In this document: positions 48,757 through 59,056 of the stretch, piece by piece
Numbering within the stretch: position 1 is the stretch's first letter
How the letters are laid out: each line of letters opens with the position of its first letter
Assembly: GCA_002748425.1 (NCBI GenBank)
Contig: PDSJ01000013.1
Location: 124,001 to 188,000, forward strand
Source: a candidate division KSB3 bacterium
GTDB lineage: Bacteria > Moduliflexota > Moduliflexia > Moduliflexales > Moduliflexaceae
Length of the DNA stretch: 64,000 bases
Reading direction: 5' to 3'
Notes under the pieces: model-generated
Told to the model about the DNA's origin: nothing
Seen by the model: only the letters and a program-made list of their open reading frames with translations
The model's database searches: none
Translations under genes and position numbers: made by a program

Positions 48757-49635
48757 TTAACGCTTCGGCTGTTCTTCCACCTTATCACACATCCTGAGAA
48801 GCTGAAGAGTGTAATCTGTTGCATTTTCTGCAGCGAGTTGTATATTCTTTTGAGCGCGACGGGCGGGCATGAATCGTCCCGGGTGCCGGGCCAAATAATG
48901 AATCATTTGACTGGGCCGGCTGAGCCTCTGACATTCAGGCATTGCGCAAAACTCGGCAAAGGCTTGGGGATCGATGTTCGAACGTTCAACATGAACCGAC
49001 TGGTCGATATCGTCAGACACAGCCCGAATTGACAAGAAGGGAACCATATTGATTTTGCAAATCTGAGCGACAGCCGCGCTTTCCATATCCACTGCCAGAG
49101 CTTTGAAGTCTTCGGCAAGCCTTGCCCGCGCCCTGGGGGAAAATATAGCCTGATCGCCACTGACAATCCTTCCACTGAATACTTTTGGCGGTTCACTCCA
49201 GTCTTTCAGCACTTTTCGAGACGCCTTGACAAGACAAGAATCAGCCTCAAATTCCTTGAAACATTTCCGTTTATGATTTCTTTGAAGGATGCTGAACCAA
49301 AACGGGACAAAACCTTCAGGAAGTATGAAGCCATAATCATGCTGCACTGTCATCAAGGCCACGACAATATCCCCAACGCGACAGCGCTCGTCGAGTCCTC
49401 CAGCACTTCCGCAGGACAACATTGCCTCTGGTTCATAACGACTACATACATACTGTGCAGCGGCGGCCGCATGGACCTTCCCAATCCCCGTCTGCACCAA
49501 CAGGAGCTGTTTATCGGCATAGCGCCCTGTAAAACAAGGAAAAGCACCGCACTGCGGCTCTTTCTGGAGCTCCAGCTGTTCCTGAAAAGACTGAAGCTCC
49601 AGAGCCATGGCACATAGGATCGCGACTGGACGCAT
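48757..49635 (-). CDS. 5'-methylthioadenosine/S-adenosylhomocysteine nucleosidase-family phosphorylase
   Basis: MRPVAILCAMALELQSF, LVQTGIGKVHAAAAAQYV, SCGSAGGLDERCRVGDIVVA, VDMESAAVAQICKINMVPFLSIRAVSDDID. Start refined from 49692. Confidence 0.88.
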   Translation of the reverse strand: MRPVAILCAMALELQSFQEQLELQKEPQCGAFPCFTGRYADKQLLLVQTGIGKVHAAAAAQYVCSRYEPEAMLSCGSAGGLDERCRVGDIVVALMTVQHDYGFILPEGFVPFWFSILQRNHKRKCFKEFEADSCLVKASRKVLKDWSEPPKVFSGRIVSGDQAIFSPRARARLAEDFKALAVDMESAAVAQICKINMVPFLSIRAVSDDIDQSVHVERSNIDPQAFAEFCAMPECQRLSRPSQMIHYLARHPGRFMPARRAQKNIQLAAENATDYTLQLLRMCDKVEEQPKR

Positions 49636-49639
49636 CAGC

Positions 49640-50257
49640 TCAGAAAAAAGGGTTGAACTGCCGCTCGTGGCCAATGCTCGTTTCCGGACCATGCCCAGGA
49701 TAAACAGTCACCAAATCATCAAGGGAAAAAAGCTTTTCGCGCACCGAAGCAAGGAGCTGGGCATGGTCTCCGCCAGGCAGATCGGTTCGGCCAATGGAAT
49801 GTGCGAAAAGCGTATCACCTGAGAAGAGTTTATCTTCCACTAAAAAACAGACGCATCCTGGAGTATGACCAGGGGTATGCAAAACCTGAAACTCCAGCCT
49901 TCCGACGTCAAGACGGTCGCCGTCCTTCAGGAATCCTCCTGGATGCGGTGGCGGCGTGATTTGCAGCATGGCTTGCAAAGGATCCGTTGGCAAGCCTTCC
50001 AACAGATACATATCGTCCTGGTGCAGAAGAAAGGGCACATCAACTTCTTCCAGCAGTCCAGCCACTCCCCCAATGTGATCGATATGGCCGTGGGTGTTGA
50101 TAATATACTTCAACTGCCAGTTGTGCTTCTTGAGCACCTGATAAATCCGGGCAGCTTCGTCACCAGGGTCGATTACCACAGCCTCCCGGCTTTCTTCACA
50201 CACAACAATATAGCAGTTTTCCCGTAAAGGCCCAACTACAAGTATTTCCAACAGCAT
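49640..50257 (-). CDS. MBL-fold hydrolase (glyoxalase II-like)
   Basis: ENCYIVVCEESREAVVIDPGDEAARIYQVL, NTHGHIDHIGGVAGL, LHTPGHTPGCVCFLVEDKLFSGDTLF, VYPGHGPETSIGHE. Start refined from 50365. Confidence 0.93.
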   Translation of the reverse strand: MLLEILVVGPLRENCYIVVCEESREAVVIDPGDEAARIYQVLKKHNWQLKYIINTHGHIDHIGGVAGLLEEVDVPFLLHQDDMYLLEGLPTDPLQAMLQITPPPHPGGFLKDGDRLDVGRLEFQVLHTPGHTPGCVCFLVEDKLFSGDTLFAHSIGRTDLPGGDHAQLLASVREKLFSLDDLVTVYPGHGPETSIGHERQFNPFF

Positions 50258-50351
50258 AAATGTTTTGCCCCATCGACAGTTTCTCTGAAAATTTGACGGC
50301 TGCGTCACTCGTCGGCATTGACAAGTATTTTCACAACAGATATCGAAAAGA

Positions 50352-50792
50352 CTAGATACTATCAATCACAAACGTTACTGGACCGTCATTATAAATCTTT
50401 ACCAGCATCATGGCCTGGAACTGCCCAGTTTCGACATGAATGCCCCTGGCGCGTAATTGTTCAACCACATACAGATACAGACGCTCGGCTTCCTGCGGTG
50501 GGGCGGCTTTTGAAAAACCGGGACGGCGCCCTTTTCGACAGTCGCCCAGAAGGGTAAATTGCGATACCACCAGGACTTCGCCGCCGACCTCTTGCAGCGA
50601 AAGATTCATTTTCCCGGCCTCGTCCTCGAAGATTCGCAGCCCGATCAATTTATTGACCAGATAATCCGCATCCTTTTCCGTATCCCCTTTGGCCACACCG
50701 AGCAGAACAGCGATGCCTTTGGCGATTTGCCCGACAATTTCTTCATCCACACTTACCGACGCGTTCGTCACACGCTGAATGACCATCCGCAT
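50352..50792 (-). CDS. dtd: D-aminoacyl-tRNA deacylase
   Basis: 146 aa; [99 protein letters not shown]. Confidence 0.97.
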   Translation of the reverse strand: MRMVIQRVTNASVSVDEEIVGQIAKGIAVLLGVAKGDTEKDADYLVNKLIGLRIFEDEAGKMNLSLQEVGGEVLVVSQFTLLGDCRKGRRPGFSKAAPPQEAERLYLYVVEQLRARGIHVETGQFQAMMLVKIYNDGPVTFVIDSI

Positions 50793-51524
50793 GCTTATCT
50801 TCCTTTTCCTGGTCGTCTCCCGGCCGGAACGAAGCTGTCGAAGTTCCGCTTCGGCACAAGAAAAAACGGTTATTCATCCTGTTCCAGAATTCTTAATGAC
50901 AATTCAATGGCCAAAAAGTCAAGAATAAAGTCGCAAATGAAAAGGGAGCTGCCTTATTTTGGATGTCCCTGCCGGCTCTTGCAGAGAAATTTTGATACCC
51001 TCATTGATAATCTTAATATAGAGATGCAAGACAAGCAAGCGAAAAATTCCCCCTTGTAGTAGAGAGACTCAAAGCTCTCATGCAGAATCACTCAATTAAC
51101 AGGAATCGCTTTAATTGGCATAATGAAAATGTGCCGCCTGTTAAAAAAATTCAACTTTTACTTGACAACACGATGTTTATAGCCTCTCCTTCTTTAAGGG
51201 TCACCAGCTCTTAACGGCCAAAGGGAGAACAGGTCCGCAGAAATCTGTACCAACATCACGATCCTCTCTACGATGGAAGCCTGCTTGAAACTTACAGCGG
51301 AAGATTGTGAACATGTCACACCGTAAGATTACACAATAAACCATATCGCGACTGATGCGCTGACGAATTTTTCGGCAAAATATCTGTTGTCGTAACCATT
51401 GTTATATTCTATTGATCAGGAACGTACATACAGTCGAAAGGAGCATTAACACAAGCGGGAGAGTATCAAAGACCGTCAGGCTTTTGCTTCAGCATTCCTT
51501 ATGTGTTAATGGTAAGAACGAATA

Positions 51525-52448
51525 ATGGAAGGATGTATGAAGAAAGTCGGATTAGTCGGTTTAGGCGACATGGGCATGGGCATGGCTAAAAATATTCTTA
51601 AACACGGCTTTGACCTGACCGGCTTCGATCTTCGCCCGGAACGCTTGCAGCAATTATCTGAATCCGGCGGGAAGCCTGCGGCAAACTGTCGTGAAGTCGG
51701 TGAACATGCGGACTATGTCTTTGTGATGGTTCTCAATGGGGCCCAGGCTCACGAGGTGATTTTCGGGAAAGATGGCTTGTTGGAAGGACTTGCTTCCGGT
51801 GCTGTCATTCTCGTATCAGCGACCATTCATCCTGCCGAAATGCGCGAGATCGAGCGGAACCTTGCCGATCGAACGATTCACCTGGTCGACACACCCGTCA
51901 GCGGTGGTCAGAGCGGGGCTGACAACGGAACACTCACGATGATGGTTGCCGCGAAAGCCGAAGTCTTTGAAGACTGTAAACCGGTGTTAGACGCTGTCGG
52001 GCAGCAGATTTTTCATGTCGGCGACCACGTCGGTATGGGCCAGACGGTCAAAGCCGCTCACCAAGCCCTGTGTGGGGCTGTGATGACCGCAACGTTTGAA
52101 GCGTTTGTCTTAGGGGTGAAAGCTGGTGCCGATCCGGAAGCGTTATCCAAGGTCATCGGCGCAGGCGCGGCAGGGAACCATTTGTCGAGGGTCGCAATGC
52201 AGAGCATTATGGAGCGCAAATTCACCGGAACCGGAAGCCATATCGGGACGATGTATAAGGATTTAGGCATTTCGATGGCTATGGCCAAAGAAAACGGCGT
52301 GCCCATGTTTACAACAAGCGCAGCCTATGAATTATTCCAATCCGGCAAATCGCTTTTTCCACATGAAGACAACTGGTCGGTCGCTAAACTGTTAGAGCAG
52401 ATCGCAGGGATCACAATCAACAAGACATCCCGGGAACACGCCCAATGA
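51525..52448 (+). CDS. NAD(P)-dependent oxidoreductase, 3-hydroxyisobutyrate / threonate dehydrogenase family
   Basis: VGLVGLGDMGMGMAKNILKHGFDLTGFD, VDTPVSGGQSGADNGTLTMMVA. Alternative start at 51537. Confidence 0.9.
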   Translation: MEGCMKKVGLVGLGDMGMGMAKNILKHGFDLTGFDLRPERLQQLSESGGKPAANCREVGEHADYVFVMVLNGAQAHEVIFGKDGLLEGLASGAVILVSATIHPAEMREIERNLADRTIHLVDTPVSGGQSGADNGTLTMMVAAKAEVFEDCKPVLDAVGQQIFHVGDHVGMGQTVKAAHQALCGAVMTATFEAFVLGVKAGADPEALSKVIGAGAAGNHLSRVAMQSIMERKFTGTGSHIGTMYKDLGISMAMAKENGVPMFTTSAAYELFQSGKSLFPHEDNWSVAKLLEQIAGITINKTSREHAQ

Positions 52449-52576
52449 TCCATCAATGCACGTCATACTGTTCCGGAAAGGCCCGGAAAACGGCGTGAAA
52501 ACGAGCCGGACGTGTGCGGTGAAACCCTGCAAAACCGAGCGTCCTGAGTGCATCATTCAACGTTCAGGAGAAATAC

Positions 52577-54106
52577 GTGCAGACGACGCAACAAGCATCT
52601 ACGCCGTCCCCTTTTTTGAGGATGGAAGCGATTGTCAAACGATTTGGCGGCAACGTTGCCGTTAATAACGTCACTATCGAAGTCACACCGGGTTCTGTGC
52701 TGGCACTTCTCGGCGAAAACGGCGCTGGCAAATCAACATTGATTAAAGTCCTGGCAGGCGTGTATCACGGTGACAGCGGACGGATCATTTTCAAAGGACA
52801 GGACATTATCGATGCAGCCTCAATTCGCACAAAGACCCGACAACCGATCGCGTTTATCCACCAGGATCTCGGACTGGTGGAATGGATGACCGTTGCTGAA
52901 AATATGGCGTTTAGCCTCGGATTTCCCAAGCGTTTTGGGGTGATCGACTGGCGTAAGATCCGACAGCAGGCGCTGGCAGCGCTGGAGCGCATCAGAATTG
53001 ATATCGACCCGGATGCGCGGGTCTTTTCCCTGTCACAGACTGAACGATCCCTGTTAGCGATTGCCAGAGCGCTTGCCGTGGATGCCGATATCCTGGTGCT
53101 GGATGAACCTACTGCGGCCTTACCGGCAGATGATGTCACTCATGTGTTCGCCACCCTCCGCGAGCTGCAAAATCAGGGTGTTGGCATGATTTATGTGACC
53201 CATCGCCTGGACGAAGTCATGGAACTTGCTGATGAAGTCGCCATTCTGCGGGACGGCGTACTTATTGCCCAGGGAGCGACGCAGCAATACAGTCTTCGGG
53301 ACTTGGTACAGATGATTGTCGGAGAAGAAAAAGCCGAAAATAAACGCTTTCCTCTCCCCCGAAACACGCAGCCAGTGCTTGAGTTGGACCACGTTACGGT
53401 CGGCGACACCGGTCCTGTGGACTTTTGTCTGCATGCGGGCGAAATGCTGGCGCTGGCCGGTCTGCGGGGAGCCGGGCAGGAAGATGTCGGGCGCCTGTTA
53501 TTCGGCACACGCTATCTTCAGGCTGGCACGATCCGGCTCAACGGGGACACCTACGTGCCGACATCACCACAGAAGGCCATTCAATCCGGGATTTCATTAG
53601 TCGCACGTGATCGGGTCGGGGAAAGCCTCGCCATGTCGCTGTCCGTACAGGAGAACATGTTTCTCGCTCCGATGAATCACGGAAATGCCCTGCTTTCCCC
53701 GTATACTTCGCGCTCCGAACGCCAAAAGGCAGAACAGCTGTCAGAGCAGCTGGACATCCGTCCCCGGCGGACAGACGTGGATATATCGGCATTATCCGGG
53801 GGAAACCAGCAGAAAGTGGTCATGGCGCGATGGCTGGATATTCGCAGTCCGGTCCTGGTTCTGGAAGATCCCACGGCAGGCGTAGATGTCGGTGCCCGCG
53901 TCGAAATTTACGATATTCTCAATGAAATTCTCCGGACCGGTCATGCAATTATCGTGATTTCAACGGATTTTGAGGAAATTACCAACATCTGTAACCGGGC
54001 TCTTGTTTTTAATCGCGGTCGAGTCGTCGGTGAATTGCTCAACGACGACGTGACCTTTGCCAATTTACTGGAACTCTCGTCCGGATCAGGGGCGCTGGCG
54101 ACCTGA
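52577..54106 (+). CDS. Sugar ABC transporter ATP-binding protein (RbsA/MglA type, two NBDs)
   Basis: 509 aa; LLGENGAGKSTLIKVLAGVYHGDSG, LSQTERSLLAIARAL, LDEPTAALPADD; second half LSGGNQQKVVMARWL, EDPTAGVDVGAR. Confidence 0.95.
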   Translation: MQTTQQASTPSPFLRMEAIVKRFGGNVAVNNVTIEVTPGSVLALLGENGAGKSTLIKVLAGVYHGDSGRIIFKGQDIIDAASIRTKTRQPIAFIHQDLGLVEWMTVAENMAFSLGFPKRFGVIDWRKIRQQALAALERIRIDIDPDARVFSLSQTERSLLAIARALAVDADILVLDEPTAALPADDVTHVFATLRELQNQGVGMIYVTHRLDEVMELADEVAILRDGVLIAQGATQQYSLRDLVQMIVGEEKAENKRFPLPRNTQPVLELDHVTVGDTGPVDFCLHAGEMLALAGLRGAGQEDVGRLLFGTRYLQAGTIRLNGDTYVPTSPQKAIQSGISLVARDRVGESLAMSLSVQENMFLAPMNHGNALLSPYTSRSERQKAEQLSEQLDIRPRRTDVDISALSGGNQQKVVMARWLDIRSPVLVLEDPTAGVDVGARVEIYDILNEILRTGHAIIVISTDFEEITNICNRALVFNRGRVVGELLNDDVTFANLLELSSGSGALAT

Positions 54107-54117
54107 ACCGGGTTCGC

Positions 54118-55221
54118 GTGATATATCACACTATGAGAAAAACCTCAGTCACTTCCACGGCGCTGGAACAGCAGGTACACATCGGCCGTGACGGTATCCT
54201 GCCCTGGCTGACACAAGTTGCGACCCGCTACGGTTTGCTGTTTTTGTGTATCATCCTGGGAGTCTTTTTTTCGTTCATAACGGACTCTTTTGCCTCTATG
54301 CTCACTCTTCAGGCCGTTCTGGGGGATAAATCGATCATTGCGCTCCTGGCATTGGCTGCAACCATCACCATGATTGTGGGAAAGATCGACCTGAATGTCG
54401 GCTTCGGAATTGTCCTCTGGCATATTCTCTGTATCAGTCTGCAAGTTCAGTACGGTTTGTCATGGCCCCTGACCTGCATACTGGTCCTGGCAATATCTGG
54501 ATTATACGGCCTGCTGAACGGCATTTTGGTCGCGATGGCCGACATCGACAGTTTCGTCGCCACGCTGGGGTCAGGGACGGTGATTTATGCGGTGGCGTTG
54601 TGGCATTCCGGCGGTCGTCAGATTGTGGGAGAACTGCCTGATTCGTATCTGGAGCTGTATCACACCGAGCTGGGCGGCATTCCGATTATTGCCTCTTACG
54701 TGCTGGTGCTCGCCGTGCTGTTATGGCTCATTACGGAGAATACACCGCTCGGGCGATGCATGTATGCCGTTGGCGCCAATCCGGCTGCCGCTGAACTCAA
54801 CGGCATTCCGATTCGATGGTATGTGATCGGCGCGTTTATCGCCTCCAATATGATCACAGGATTTACGGGAATTCTTTTGGCCGCAAAATTAGGAGTCGGC
54901 CAGGCGAGTGTCGGGATGGATTTCCTCTTACCATCTCTGGTGGGAGCCTTCCTGGGGTCTACCACCATTCGTCCCGGACGCGTCAATATCTGGGGAACCG
55001 TTGTCGGGGTCACGATTCTGGCCGTAGGCATTGCCGGCATTCAACAGTTAGGCAGCACTTTTTACGTAGAACCATTGTTTAACGGAGGCACCCTGCTGCT
55101 TTCGATTACCCTGGCCGGCTACGCCCAGCGACGCCGCCTGCTGAGTCAAAAAACCGTACAGCATTCACACACGAAACGCAATCCAAGCCTTCCTGAGCAT
55201 TCTGCTCAAAAGCAGGGCTAA
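54118..55221 (+). CDS. Sugar ABC transporter permease (RbsC type)
   Basis: 367 aa; GKIDLNVGFGIVLWH, LLNGILVAMADIDSFVATLGSGTVIYAVAL, GANPAAAELNGIPIRWY, AFLGSTTIRPGRVNIWGTVVGVTIL. Confidence 0.92.
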   Translation: MIYHTMRKTSVTSTALEQQVHIGRDGILPWLTQVATRYGLLFLCIILGVFFSFITDSFASMLTLQAVLGDKSIIALLALAATITMIVGKIDLNVGFGIVLWHILCISLQVQYGLSWPLTCILVLAISGLYGLLNGILVAMADIDSFVATLGSGTVIYAVALWHSGGRQIVGELPDSYLELYHTELGGIPIIASYVLVLAVLLWLITENTPLGRCMYAVGANPAAAELNGIPIRWYVIGAFIASNMITGFTGILLAAKLGVGQASVGMDFLLPSLVGAFLGSTTIRPGRVNIWGTVVGVTILAVGIAGIQQLGSTFYVEPLFNGGTLLLSITLAGYAQRRRLLSQKTVQHSHTKRNPSLPEHSAQKQG

Positions 55222-55383
55222 TCGTATCGATGAATGGAATGTCGGGCTTGCGTGTCGCTATCAATATAAAGGAGGGGATCAGGGCTACAAAAATTCAGGA
55301 CTGCGCAGTTACAACTCACGCTTACAGCAGTATTCACATGTGAAAGCAGATATAATTTCTCTGACCATCAAGGAGGTATCTTT

Positions 55384-56496
55384 ATGAGAACAAGAAACGT
55401 GTTACGCCATACTGTATCTATCAGCGCTGTGTTTGTCATGATGTTTGCGTTTTCCGCCCATGCTGATTTTTTGCAGGACGCAAAGGCGATTGTTGAAGCT
55501 TCAACCGCCTCAGGTGCTCCCTGGAGCGGCCCCACCACTGGGCCTAAAGCTCAGGCGGGAAAACACATCATTTACATCGCGTCAGATATGAAAAACGGTG
55601 GTGTCTTGGGAGTCAAGGACGGTGTTGAAGAAGCTGTCAAGGTCATAGGATGGAAACTGGATGTTCTGGACGGGGCCGGATCAGTGAAAGATCAGGTGGC
55701 GGCGCTCAACCAGGCAATTGCCAAAAAACCCGATGGGATCGTTGTTGGAGGATGGAATCCCAACGTCGCCAAAATCCCCTTGAAAAAAGCCTCGAAACAG
55801 GGCATTGTACTGGTTGGCTGGCATGCGCTTCCTGACCCGGGACCGATTGAAAAATATGATATTTTCTATAACGTGACATCAGACTCTCAGGACGTCGCTA
55901 AAGTGGCGGCCATGTATGCGGTTGCGCAATCAAACGGCAAGGCTAAGGCCCTCATTTTTACAGATTCTCTCTATCAGATCGCGCTGGATAAAGCGAATGC
56001 CATGAAGGCCGTCATCGAGCAATGTGCCGAGTGTGAAGTCGTTGAGTTCATCGATACGCCGCTGGCCGATACCAGTAACCGGATGCCGCCGTTAACCTTT
56101 ACGCTGCTTCAGAAATATGGCGACGACTTCCAGTATTCGCTGGCGATCAATGATCTCTACTTTGATTTTATGAACTCATCCCTGAAAACAGCCGGGAAAG
56201 ATCCGAACGGTGCGCCCTTTAATATTTCTGCAGGCGATGGTTCGGTATCGGCCTATCAACGCATCCGTCAAGGCAATTATCAAACCGCAACGGTCCCCGA
56301 GCCCTTGACCCTGCACGGCTGGCAAGTGGTGGATGAATTCAACAGGGCTTTTGCCGGTCAGAAGCCGAGCGGCTATATCACTCCCGTGCATCTGGTCACC
56401 AAAGAAAATATTGCCTTTGACGGCGGTCCGAATAATGTCTACGACCCCGACAACGGCTATCGTGAAGAGTATAAAAAGATTTGGGGCGTAAAGTAA
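55384..56496 (+). CDS. Sugar ABC transporter substrate-binding protein (RbsB/periplasmic-binding type)
   Basis: 370 aa; signal peptide, IYIASDMKNGGVLGVKDGVEEAVKVIGWKLDVLDGAGSVKDQVAALNQAIAKKPDGIVVGGWNP. Confidence 0.9.
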   Translation: MRTRNVLRHTVSISAVFVMMFAFSAHADFLQDAKAIVEASTASGAPWSGPTTGPKAQAGKHIIYIASDMKNGGVLGVKDGVEEAVKVIGWKLDVLDGAGSVKDQVAALNQAIAKKPDGIVVGGWNPNVAKIPLKKASKQGIVLVGWHALPDPGPIEKYDIFYNVTSDSQDVAKVAAMYAVAQSNGKAKALIFTDSLYQIALDKANAMKAVIEQCAECEVVEFIDTPLADTSNRMPPLTFTLLQKYGDDFQYSLAINDLYFDFMNSSLKTAGKDPNGAPFNISAGDGSVSAYQRIRQGNYQTATVPEPLTLHGWQVVDEFNRAFAGQKPSGYITPVHLVTKENIAFDGGPNNVYDPDNGYREEYKKIWGVK

Positions 56497-56508
56497 GAGT
56501 ACACCTCG

Positions 56509-56543
56509 ACAGCAGGGTGAGCTGTGTGACTCCACCCTGCTGT
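56509..56543 (+). terminator. Hairpin/possible terminator after the substrate-binding protein gene
   Basis: ACAGCAGGGTG (56509-56519) / CACCCTGCTGT (56533-56543); no long T-tract. Confidence 0.5.
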
Positions 56544-56732
56544 TGCAACACACACAAGCGCAGACATGTCTCAAACATTTGTTTGCCGGAGAAGCCACGG
56601 AACAGCAGCTGAAGAATTTAGACAGGCACATTGAACCCGGCGCTCGAGTGAGCGCCTATATTCACGAGCATTCCTCTAATTCGATCGGCCTGATAAGATC
56701 TGAAAAAGACCCCTTGCTGAGGCCAGGTATTT

Positions 56733-57482
56733 TCACTCTTGCAGTGTTTCTCTGATATGCTCACGGAAGAGCTTGGATTTTTGATAATGCTCTTGCATGG
56801 CTGATACCGCTTTCTCAGGCTCCCTTGAGTGCATCGCATCTAAAATCTGCTGATGTTCCTGCACCGCCATTATGCGCCGCTCTAAAAATTTTTGCCGGCC
56901 CAAATGCTCTTCAAGATCTCGATTCAATTTAATGACATCTGACGCGAGAATCGTGATCAATGCTTTTAACACGGGATTAGCGGCAAACTCGGCAATTTTG
57001 AGATGAAACACCAGATCCTCATCAAGGCTCCCCACGCCTCGTCTCATCTGTTGACTAAAATCGCGATGGACGGCGTCAAGTTCCTCAAGCCCCTTTGGCG
57101 AGATTCTCTCCGTCGCTAATCTCACTGCGTGAGCTTCCACAGCATAACGGGCTTCAACGACTGCTTCGTAATGTTTTTCTTCCAGTTCAAGGACATTTGA
57201 AAGCAGCCCCCCGAGGGCATCAAGCCCAAGACCAGCAACATAGGTGCCGCTTTGAGGAACTGTTTTAACGATACCGTAGGCATCCAGGCGCTTGAGCGCC
57301 CTCCGCACGATCGCTCGTGAAATACCAAAACGCTCTTCCAGTTTCTGCTCTGACGGCAGCTTGTCACCGCTTTTCAATCTTCCTGAAGAAATTAAATCCT
57401 TGATCTGCTGAATGACCGAATCAGCAGGGTCTCGCAACTCAATCGGTTCAAAATAATGAATCGCATCTTTTTTGCTACTCAT
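56733..57482 (-). CDS. FadR/GntR-family transcriptional regulator
   Basis: 249 aa; IKDLISSGRLKSGDKLPSEQKLEERFGISRAIVRRALKRLDAYGIVKTVPQSGTYVAG + FCD effector domain. Confidence 0.94.
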   Translation of the reverse strand: MSSKKDAIHYFEPIELRDPADSVIQQIKDLISSGRLKSGDKLPSEQKLEERFGISRAIVRRALKRLDAYGIVKTVPQSGTYVAGLGLDALGGLLSNVLELEEKHYEAVVEARYAVEAHAVRLATERISPKGLEELDAVHRDFSQQMRRGVGSLDEDLVFHLKIAEFAANPVLKALITILASDVIKLNRDLEEHLGRQKFLERRIMAVQEHQQILDAMHSREPEKAVSAMQEHYQKSKLFREHIRETLQE

Positions 57483-57552
57483 GGTCCCTCTCTTTCACAC
57501 TCTATCGTCTCAATGGGAAGTATCACAGCGATCTCAAAAATTATGAGGTAGC

Positions 57553-57568
57553 AGGTAGTTCAGTACTT
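57553..57568. promoter_or_regulatory. Operator-like palindrome upstream of the GntR gene
   Basis: AGGTAGTTCAGTACTT, 13/16 identical to the site at 57807-57822. Confidence 0.5.
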
Positions 57569-57805
57569 TTTAAAAGTCAAACACTTTCACGTGATATTTT
57601 CTCTGTTCATGAACAGGTACTCAAAAAAATATTCTTATCACTGAAAGTTCTCTATCCCATACTGCGGGTGCTAGCCCTTTATATCAATCTATTTCAAGAG
57701 TTCTTCTCTACATTCCGCGCAGGCTTGCTGTCAAATACATATAATTCTTTTTTTAAAATCATTTTTCGCTTGACAAACAGGCACGAATCATTCACTAAAA
57801 ATTAA

Positions 57806-57823
57806 TAAGTAGTTTACTACTTA
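57806..57823. promoter_or_regulatory. Operator-like palindrome upstream of the ulaG-like gene
   Basis: TAAGTAG-TTTA-CTACTTA perfect 7-bp palindrome, downstream of a TTGACA (57770-57775). Confidence 0.6.
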
Positions 57824-57873
57824 ATTAGTAAATGCGTATTATTGTGTTTACATACCACAATCAGGAGGATCTT

Positions 57874-58938
57874 ATGGCACAATACAATATCCAAGAATTA
57901 GATCGTAACGCATGGTTGCAGAATACATTCCCGGAGTGGGGAACCTGGCTGAATGAAGAAATTGACGCTGAAGTCGTAGCAGACGGCAAACTGGTCATGT
58001 GGTGGCTGGGGTGCACCGGGATTTGGTTTAAAACTCCCGGGGGGGCGAATTTTACCGTCGATTTCTGGGAAGGTCGCGGACGCTCGACTAAAAAACAGCC
58101 GCCGTATGAGGAGATCAAAAATTTTCAGATTATTCGCTTGACCGGAGCCAGAACACTGCCGCCGTTCTTGCGTATGAGCCCGATTGTGATCGATCCTTTT
58201 GCAATGACCAAAATGGATGTCCTCTTTGCCAGTCATATTCACGACGATCACATCGATCCCTATGTCGCCGCCGCTGCCGTCAAATTAACCGACGCCGTCT
58301 TTGTCGGACCGAAACTGTGTGTGGACAAATGGCTGGACTGGGGGGTGCCGAAAGAACGTACCCATGTTCTGCACCTGGGAGATGTGTACAAATTTAAAGA
58401 TGTTGAAGTCACGGCAGTCGAAGCCTTTGACCGAACAGCGCTGATCACCATGCCGCCCGACGGCGATCTGCGCGGGAAAATGCCGCCGGACATGAATGAA
58501 CGCGCTCTGAACTATGTTATTAAAACGCCCGGCGGAACCGTCTATCACTCTGGCGACTCCCATTTTTCCGATCGCTATTTCAAACACGGCAAGGAGCATG
58601 ATATCGATGTCTGTTTCACTGCCTACGGCGAAAACGGTCCCGGGGCTACCGATAAAATTACCTCCTCCGACTGTCTGCGCGTCGCTGAAAACCTGCGCTC
58701 CAACGTGTTGATCCCCTATCATTACGATATGTGGGCTAACCAGCATATCGATCCGAATGAGTTGGAATTGCTCTACAATTTCAACAAATACCGCCTGAAG
58801 TTCGAATTGTTCATCTGGCAGGTCGGCGGGAAGTTTACCTATCCCGACGATAGAAGCAATAAACGTTATAAATACCCCAAAGGCGGTGAAGACAGCTTCA
58901 CTGACGATAATAATCTGCCATTTCCGGCCTTCTTGTAA
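57874..58938 (+). CDS. UlaG-like L-ascorbate-6-phosphate lactonase, MBL-fold
   Basis: MAQYNIQELDRNAWLQNTFPEWGTWLNEEIDAEVV, WWLGCTGIWFKTPGGANFTVDFW, FASHIHDDHIDP, VYHSGDSHFSDRYFKHG. Start refined from 57832; TCAGGAGGA Shine-Dalgarno. Confidence 0.92.
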   Translation: MAQYNIQELDRNAWLQNTFPEWGTWLNEEIDAEVVADGKLVMWWLGCTGIWFKTPGGANFTVDFWEGRGRSTKKQPPYEEIKNFQIIRLTGARTLPPFLRMSPIVIDPFAMTKMDVLFASHIHDDHIDPYVAAAAVKLTDAVFVGPKLCVDKWLDWGVPKERTHVLHLGDVYKFKDVEVTAVEAFDRTALITMPPDGDLRGKMPPDMNERALNYVIKTPGGTVYHSGDSHFSDRYFKHGKEHDIDVCFTAYGENGPGATDKITSSDCLRVAENLRSNVLIPYHYDMWANQHIDPNELELLYNFNKYRLKFELFIWQVGGKFTYPDDRSNKRYKYPKGGEDSFTDDNNLPFPAFL

Positions 58939-59056
58939 GTCGATTTTTTCAGCGCAAAGGTGCAGAGAAGAGGGAAAATTGTAACGAGGCGACGCACTAT
59001 AACGCCGTCATCCTCGATCTCAATCTCTTGTCTTTTCTGCGTCTTCATCGTGGGCG

